This document shows, one piece after another, positions 58,816 through 64,000 of a stretch of DNA of 64,000 bases (position 1 is its first letter; every line of letters begins with the position of its first letter). Below the pieces are notes generated by a model. The model was not told where the DNA came from and did not search any database. It was given only the letters and a program-made list of their open reading frames with translations. This stretch comes from Spiroplasma melliferum. GTDB taxonomy: Bacteria > Bacillota_I > Bacilli_A > Mycoplasmatales > Mycoplasmataceae. A program made the translations under genes and the position numbers. The stretch spans positions 744,001 through 808,000 of the forward strand of contig CP029202.1 in NCBI GenBank assembly GCA_005222125.1. Direction: 5' to 3'.

Positions 58816-58876
58816 TTAAATCAAATATTTTTACAATAAAAAATGTCTCTCAAATCTTAGATTGTCCAGGATAATC

Positions 58877-59332
58877 TTATTTTTCCATCCCAATATCATC
58901 GGTAACTTCAACTTCAATTTGCCCTACTGGTTTATTTACTGGATCTTCTTTTTTGTGCAATAAAATACTATTAGCATCATTAAGTAATTCTTTGTATTTA
59001 TTTCCTTGGTCTTTATTAACGAAGGGAACATTTTCATAAATTGGTGTTTCTTGCGAACATGCTAATGTTGGTGCTACTGATTCATTAACATTTTTTTTAT
59101 TTTCTGAATTTGTTCAAAAACTAGGTGTTTGATAAAGTAAGTCTATTTGTTCAAAGTATTTGCTATTTATGCATGTATTTATTAATTCATTTACATCATT
59201 AGAAATCTTATTTGATATTTTATTAGTTTCAATTTTATTAAACCCAAGTTTTTTAAAAAATTTATTAATGCTTTTTTTAATTGATTTATAAGTTTTTTTT
59301 AATGCTCTTTTAATTTCTGCAGTAATTTCCAT
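58877..59332 (-). CDS. Small protein with basic helix and acidic tail, unknown function
   Basis: 151 residues starting MEITAEIKRALKKTYKSIKK, a strongly basic amphipathic helix, then a Ser/Asn-rich middle (SVAPTLACSQETPIYENVPF) and an acidic end (VEVTDDIGMEK). No signal peptide. No family. Could be a host- or phage-related small effector; this is speculation from composition only. Confidence 0.5.
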
Positions 59333-59504
59333 TTTGTTTTTCTTTCTTATTCAATTAAGGCAATTTATTTTAAAACATAATATTTATCTTTTAAAATCAT
59401 ATACGGTTTTTATTCTATAACATTTATTTTAAATTAGCAATAGAATTTAAATTTATCATATTAGTGAATAATTTAAGTTATTGTTTTATATAAAACAATA
59501 ATAA

Positions 59505-59530
59505 AAAACAACTTATAGAGAAGTTGTTTT
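59505..59530 (-). terminator. Terminator after the DEAD-box helicase gene
   Basis: Stem AAAACAACTT / AAGTTGTTTT with a 6-nt loop and flanking T-run, about 34 bp beyond the stop. Confidence 0.75.
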
Positions 59531-59563
59531 ATTATTTTTACTTTTTGAAAAAATTAAGCAAGT

Positions 59564-60895
59564 TTAAATTCTATTAAAAGTAAAATTAGATTTATCAAAT
59601 TTTTGCTTTTTTTGCTTTCATTTTTTATTACCTTGAGTATTAAATTTCTTTTTTGTATTTTGGTTCTTTTTATTATCTAAATATGAATCCTCATATTTAA
59701 AACTATTGTTTTTTTGGTTAAAAGCTGATTTTTTATGATTAGTACTAAAACTTTTTCTTTCTTGAGGTTTTTGTTTTAAATCATATGTTGTAATATCTAA
59801 TAACTCGATCTTTTTCTTTTGGTATGCACCTAAATGCTGAATTTCTCTTAAATCATTACGATTTGAAACAATTGATATCGCTACACCAGTAGCACCAGCA
59901 CGTGCTGTTCTACCAATTCGATGAATATAACTTTCTCGTTCTGTTGGAATATCATAATTAATAACATAATCAATATTATCAATATCAATTCCTCGTGCTG
60001 CAACATCAGTGGCAACCATAACTCGTACTTTACCATCACGAAATAAACGCATTGCCTGTCCTCGTTCATAACGACTTTTATCACCATTAATGATGCAACA
60101 AGGAATACCATTATTTGTTAACATTTCAGCAATTTTATTAGTAAAAACTTTTGTATTTGAAAATATAATGCTTCGTTTTGGTTGCAAATGTTTATATAAT
60201 GCTATTAAAACATCTTCCTTATGATAAGATATTGCGTTAACATAATGCTGGCTAATATTATTTTGTTCAATAACATTTTTTGTAACAACAATTTCAACGG
60301 GATTAGTTTGATAGTTATTAGCAATTTCTAATACTTGTTTTGGCATTGTTGCGGAAAATAATAATGTTTGATATTTATTAGGAGCATTTTGAAATACTTT
60401 ATCAAGGTCAGTTTTAAATCCCATTTTTAACATTTCATCAGCTTCATCTAAAACAATTGTTTTAATTTTATCTAATCGCAATGTTTTACGATTAATATGA
60501 TCAGCAATTCGCCCCGGAGTTCCCACAATAATATTGCTTTTTCGTAAAGCATAAATTTGACGTTGAATATGTGAACCACCACAAATTAAGGTTGCATTTA
60601 CTCCTTCTAAATAAGTTGCAAATTTTCGAACCTGTTCAATTATTTGACTTGCTAATTCATGGGTTGGACATAAAATAATCGCTTGTGGTTGTTTTAAGTG
60701 TGTATTTAAGTTTTGCAAAATTGGCAAAATAAAAGCTACAGTTTTACCAGTACCCGTATGACTTTTACCAATAATATCTTGATTATTAAGAGCAACTGGG
60801 ATAGCTTTTTCTTGGATTTCAGTTAGGTTAGTATAACCCATTTTAGCAATCATTCGCTGTAATGCTGGGTATAAATTTAATGTATTAAAATTCAT
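59564..60895 (-). CDS. DEAD-box ATP-dependent RNA helicase (CshA-like)
   Basis: 443 residues. SHTGTGKTVAF (I), PTHELASQ (Ia), GTPGRIADH (Ib), VLDEADEML (II), LFSATMP (III), IIFSNTKVF (IV), ARGIDIDNIDYVINYDIP (V) and HRIGRTARAGATG (VI). The basic, Asn/Lys-rich C-terminus (about 60 residues, ending KSNFTFNRI) extends the usual core and likely binds RNA. Role in RNA turnover or ribosome assembly is inferred from the family. Confidence 0.93.
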
Positions 60896-61089
60896 TTAGT
60901 CTCCTTTAAAATTTAGTATAAATAGTTTAGTTGTTTTTTTAACATTACAGCTGTTGAATTTACATATTAATATTATTTTAGATAACAGAATAAATTAAAG
61001 TTTAACAACTTACTAAGTATACCTTAAAAAAATAAGAAAATAAAGGATTTTTCTTAGAAATTAGAATGAATTCTATTAAAAATAAATAA

Positions 61090-61113
61090 AAAAAGCAATA
61101 AAAATTGCTTTTT
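61090..61113 (-). terminator. Terminator after the basic exported protein gene
   Basis: Stem AAAAAGCAAT / ATTGCTTTTT with a short loop and T-run, 24 bp past the stop at 61137. Confidence 0.85.
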
Positions 61114-61136
61114 TTATTTATTTTTTGATAAAACTC

Positions 61137-62243
61137 TTAAAATGGTCACCAATTTGTTAAAAAATGAGTTGTTGATGATGCTACATCTTTTGTTGTATTA
61201 GCAACTGAATTAGCAAAATTTTTCACTTCATCAGAATGATTATAAGCATAATAGCCAATTGCTCCAACGGCTGCTGATCCTAGTACTATTCCTGCCGATC
61301 CTGGTACAATTCCAAATAAGGCACATACTAAACCATTAGTAAATTCACCTATCACTTGTCCTACTATTCGTGGTGTTTTTTTTAACCCTTTATAAGCTAA
61401 AACTGCTCCTTTTTTAATTCCTATCTTAAGATTTTTACCTTGAGTTTTTATAAAAATTTTAAGATTTTTACTTTCTTCTTTGACAAGGGCTTTAACAGCT
61501 TTTCCTGCAGTTTTCATCCCTTGAAAAGTATTTTTACCTATTTTCTCAATATTTTTACCTTGGCCTTTCATAATTGTTCTTAAATGTTTACCTTGGCCTT
61601 TCATAATTGTTCTTAAATGTTTACCTTCTTCTTTCAAAAATGTTTCAGCAGTATTACCAATATTTTTTATACTCTGGAATCCACGCTTAATCACTTTTTT
61701 TACTTTATTAGTTTTTCTTGTAAAAAAGTTTTTAATCCCATTGTTTGATTTTGCTATATCTTTAATACCAGTTTCTGATATTTTTTCAACTTTACTTAGG
61801 TCTGTTTCAATACCTTTAGGAGGGATAATTTTTTTACCAAGACTTTTTTCTGTTGCAACATTTTTGTTTACAACAGCTTTTTTAGTTTTCTTAATTTTTC
61901 TACCAATTTTTTTACCGAAATCTTTAGCATCTTCTTTAACTTCTTTATATGCTTTTTTAGTGAAATTCTTAATTTTTTTAAAGATTTTAAAACCAGAATT
62001 AGTTTTAACCTTAACTGGTTTATTAGTTAATGTTAACGTTGGTTCAGCTTTTGAATTTAATAACGAGTAAACATTTGATGGTACTAATTCATTATTTGAT
62101 ATATCGCCAATAATATCTCTCATAATAAATTCTTGTGCTACAGTTCGATTTGAATAATTTAAAGCAGGAGTTTTCATTAATGTTCCGCTTAAACTACTGC
62201 TACTAAGTCCTAATGCCCCAAAAATAACTATTAGTTTTTTCAT
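61137..62243 (-). CDS. Basic exported protein with C-terminal membrane module
   Basis: 368 residues. Signal peptide MKKLIVIFGALGLSSSS; no lipobox. Residues 80-300 are extremely basic (runs such as KKIGRKIKKTKKAVVNK) with short tandem repeats: two 11-residue units of GKHLRTIMKGQ from 33-bp DNA repeats near 61559-61625. A Gly/Ala-rich helix near 305-333 (GIVPGSAGIVLGSAAVGAIG) is followed by YYAYNHSDEVKNFANSV and the end TNWWPF. The C-terminal module is shared with the next gene. Function unknown; a secreted DNA- or membrane-binding or toxin-type protein is possible. Confidence 0.6.
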
Positions 62244-62294
62244 ATTGACTTATCCTTTCTTATATAAAATTATCTTGTACTAAAAATTGTTATA

Positions 62295-62900
62295 TTAAAA
62301 AAATAGTCAGTTTTTTAAATAATCTGTTGTTGTTGAAATATAATGTTTAACATCATTAACAGCTTTATTTGAAAAAGTTTTAACATCATCTCAATGTGTA
62401 TAAGTATAATATCCACCATATATTGCTAAAGCAATGGCTACCGTTACTCCTATCGTTGTAGCTGCTGTCCCTAATGAACTAGTTAGAAGACCACTTTCAA
62501 CTGTTTTTCCAATAATGTTACTTTCAAGAGCTGTCTCTGCAATGTTACTTTCAAGAGCTGTCTCTGCAATGTTACTTTCAAGAGCTGTCTCTGCAATGTT
62601 ACTTTCAAGACCCGCTTCTGTAATACCACCCTCAACTGTTTCTACAATAGTATCTTCGCTATCATCTTCACCCATTATTGCATTAAAAATTTCTTGGAAA
62701 TCATCCATTAAACTGCTTGATGATTCTTTAAGTTCTTCTAACATCTTGCTTGAATTAATCAGTGAACTATCCATATTATCAAGTTCATTTTTCATATTAT
62801 CAACCGTAGTTGGATTTATATTTGTACTAAATGTATTAATTGCAGGTATTACACTGCCAATAGTTCCTAACGTTCCTAAAATAATTGTTGTGACTTTCAT
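62295..62900 (-). CDS. Acidic exported paralogue with nine-residue repeats
   Basis: 201 residues. Signal peptide MKVTTIILGTLGTIGSVIP. Middle is acidic, with three to four copies of LESNIAETA (residues ~98-129) encoded by exact 27-bp tandem repeats. C-terminal Gly/Ala-rich helix (TIGVTVAIALAIYGGYYTYTH) followed by WDDVKTFSNKAV and the end LKNWLFF, closely paralleling the neighbouring basic protein (…YYAYNHSDEVKNFANSV…NWWPF). Upstream of that gene by 51 bp, same direction, probably an operon. Unknown function. Confidence 0.6.
62515..62612 (-). repeat. 27-bp tandem repeat inside the acidic exported protein gene
   Basis: Unit starting CTTTCAAGAGCTGTCTCTGC on the plus strand recurs every 27 bp at about 62521, 62548, 62575 and 62602. 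Copies are nearly identical, so repeat number could change by slippage, in frame (9 residues each). Confidence 0.85.
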
Positions 62901-63879
62901 TTGCTTTATATCCTTTCTTAAAAATTAAATTAATATTAAAATAAGGACTTAAATATTATTTCTTTCTTATTTGAAGTTATATATATAAAAGGAATGGATA
63001 ATTAATATTTTTTCTATTTTTTAAAGGAAGTTTTTAAATTTATTATTATTTTTAAAAGTTTGAAATATTATTTAAGCCCAATAACAAGGGAAGTGATACT
63101 TTTTTGTTAGTAAATTTAATTTTATTTCATTACTAATTTATAATTTTATTTTGTAATAACTTAGTAATAAAACTAAGATGGTTTTAATACCGCAATTGCT
63201 AAAAATTTACTTACCTACTGAATTAGCAACAAAAATGATTAAGAGATAATCTAATTACACAAATGTTAAAAACTTAAATGACTTTCTTTTAATTCATGTT
63301 AAAACTATTTGTTCTAACATTTAAATTAACTTTTAATAATTTTTAAAATATCATATGTTCTTAATTAACATTTTATTAGTGCTAACTAATTATTATATTA
63401 TTTTGTTTACTTGAAAATTCTTTTTCATAGTTTTGGAAAAATAGATAATATAAAAGATATTACTAACTAGTAATAATTAATAGATTTAAGAAATAATTTT
63501 TTCATAGTTTTATCTTCTTTTTTAAATATTTAAAAATAATATTTTTTTTAAATCAGGAAGTAAAATTATATGTTATATTCAGAATAAGAAAATTTGAAAA
63601 TACGAAATAATAAACTTCTAACTATCGTTAAACTTTTAGTTAATTACCTGATTCTTTTAACTATATTATTTAATAAACAAAATTTATAATATTATTTTGA
63701 TAATTGATATACCCATCTTTTTGATAAAATTTTGGTAAAATAAATTTTTATAACAATACAACTGCTTAGTCTATTTATAACTTTTTTTAAGAAAAAAAAC
63801 AAGAACATTTTAAAAAAAAAAAAAAAAACATAATGTAATAAAAACTACAATTGCAATAATTCATATTTATTACAAATAA
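62901..63879. other. Gene-free AT-rich stretch
   Basis: About 980 bp with no credible gene on either strand; only fragments such as a 23-codon plus-strand frame from 63178 and a poly-A run near 63814. It may hold the promoters of the exported-protein pair. Nothing else recognised. Confidence 0.5.
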
Positions 63880-63882
63880 AAA

Positions 63883-63906
63883 AACAATAAAGTAAACTTT
63901 ATTGTT
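63883..63906 (-). terminator. Terminator after the partial gene at the right edge
   Basis: Perfect 11-bp stem AACAATAAAGT / ACTTTATTGTT, T-run on the minus strand, 24 bp past the stop. Confidence 0.8.
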
Positions 63907-63929
63907 CTTAACTTATCATAATTAATATC

Positions 63930-64000
63930 TTATGATGGTGGATAAACATAGTCTTCTGGTTTAAACGAAATTCGATATTTATCAATTGGCCAAGGTGTAT
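63930..64000 (-). CDS. 3' end of an unidentified gene
   Basis: The last 22 codons of a minus-strand frame are inside the window and end FKPEDYVYPPS before TAA; the following hairpin supports a real gene end. Too short to identify. Confidence 0.6.
   Translation of the reverse strand, partial: TPWPIDKYRISFKPEDYVYPPS

Noticed and set aside
62434-62928. Plus-strand 164-residue frame with repeats opposite the acidic exported protein
   Set aside because: Its repeats are just the antisense of the 27-bp units; the minus-strand frame has signal peptide and ribosome site.

Overview
The window comes from a Spiroplasma chromosome, probably of the Citri clade. DNA is very AT-rich, genes are dense, and almost every long protein only reads through if TGA is translated as tryptophan (genetic code 4). 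Read with standard stops, genes such as alaS, secDF, relA, ruvB and the lipoproteins break into in-frame pieces, so all coordinates here use code 4. The plectrovirus block, MKK-type lipoproteins with a lipobox, and the gene orders ruvA-ruvB / comN-like-secDF-apt-relA and obg-nadE all fit.

Layout. 1-7.0 kb: the 5' end of xseA, a formate/nitrite-type channel, a secreted M60 (enhancin-like) metalloprotease and groES-groEL with a degenerate CIRCE-like operator. 7.1-8.8 kb: a decayed lipoprotein gene whose promoter carries an 18-T tract; a truncated inverted paralogue with a 17-A tract lies at 36.8-37.4 kb. 8.9-16.7 kb: an ATPase-permease ABC protein fused in one frame, nusB, and a row of large, basic, repeat-bearing proteins of unknown function.

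16.8-22.7 kb: a plectrovirus (SpV1-like) remnant flanked by short inverted repeats. It holds a DDE transposase, a Zot-like morphogenesis ATPase, a probable major coat protein, many small membrane proteins, an iteron-like tract and large hairpins. Its last gene is cut and joined head-on to a lipoprotein fragment.

22.7-35.3 kb: housekeeping genes (ruvX, alaS, relA, apt, secDF, comN-like, ruvB, ruvA). 35.3-50.8 kb: membrane-anchored and lipoproteins, two large helicases (a SWIM-SNF2 protein and a frameshifted PLD-helicase-DUF3427 protein), DJ-1, hpf and small unknowns.

50.9-53.3 kb: an accessory island in which a tail-fibre-like coiled-coil protein and a small HNH-like protein share an identical 40-bp leader element. 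53.3-60.9 kb: nadE, obg, a J-domain relic, miaA preceded by a structured RNA with its own promoter and terminator, a lipoprotein, a degenerate HNH protein and a DEAD-box RNA helicase. 61.1-62.9 kb: a tandem pair of exported proteins with the same C-terminal module but opposite charge. After about 1 kb without genes the window ends in the 3' end of another gene.

The best candidates for something undescribed are the basic/acidic exported pair, the tail-fibre/HNH pair with its shared leader, the poly-T promoter lipoproteins, the RNA upstream of miaA, and the repeat-bearing cluster at 12.2-16.7 kb. No tRNA, rRNA or CRISPR array was seen.
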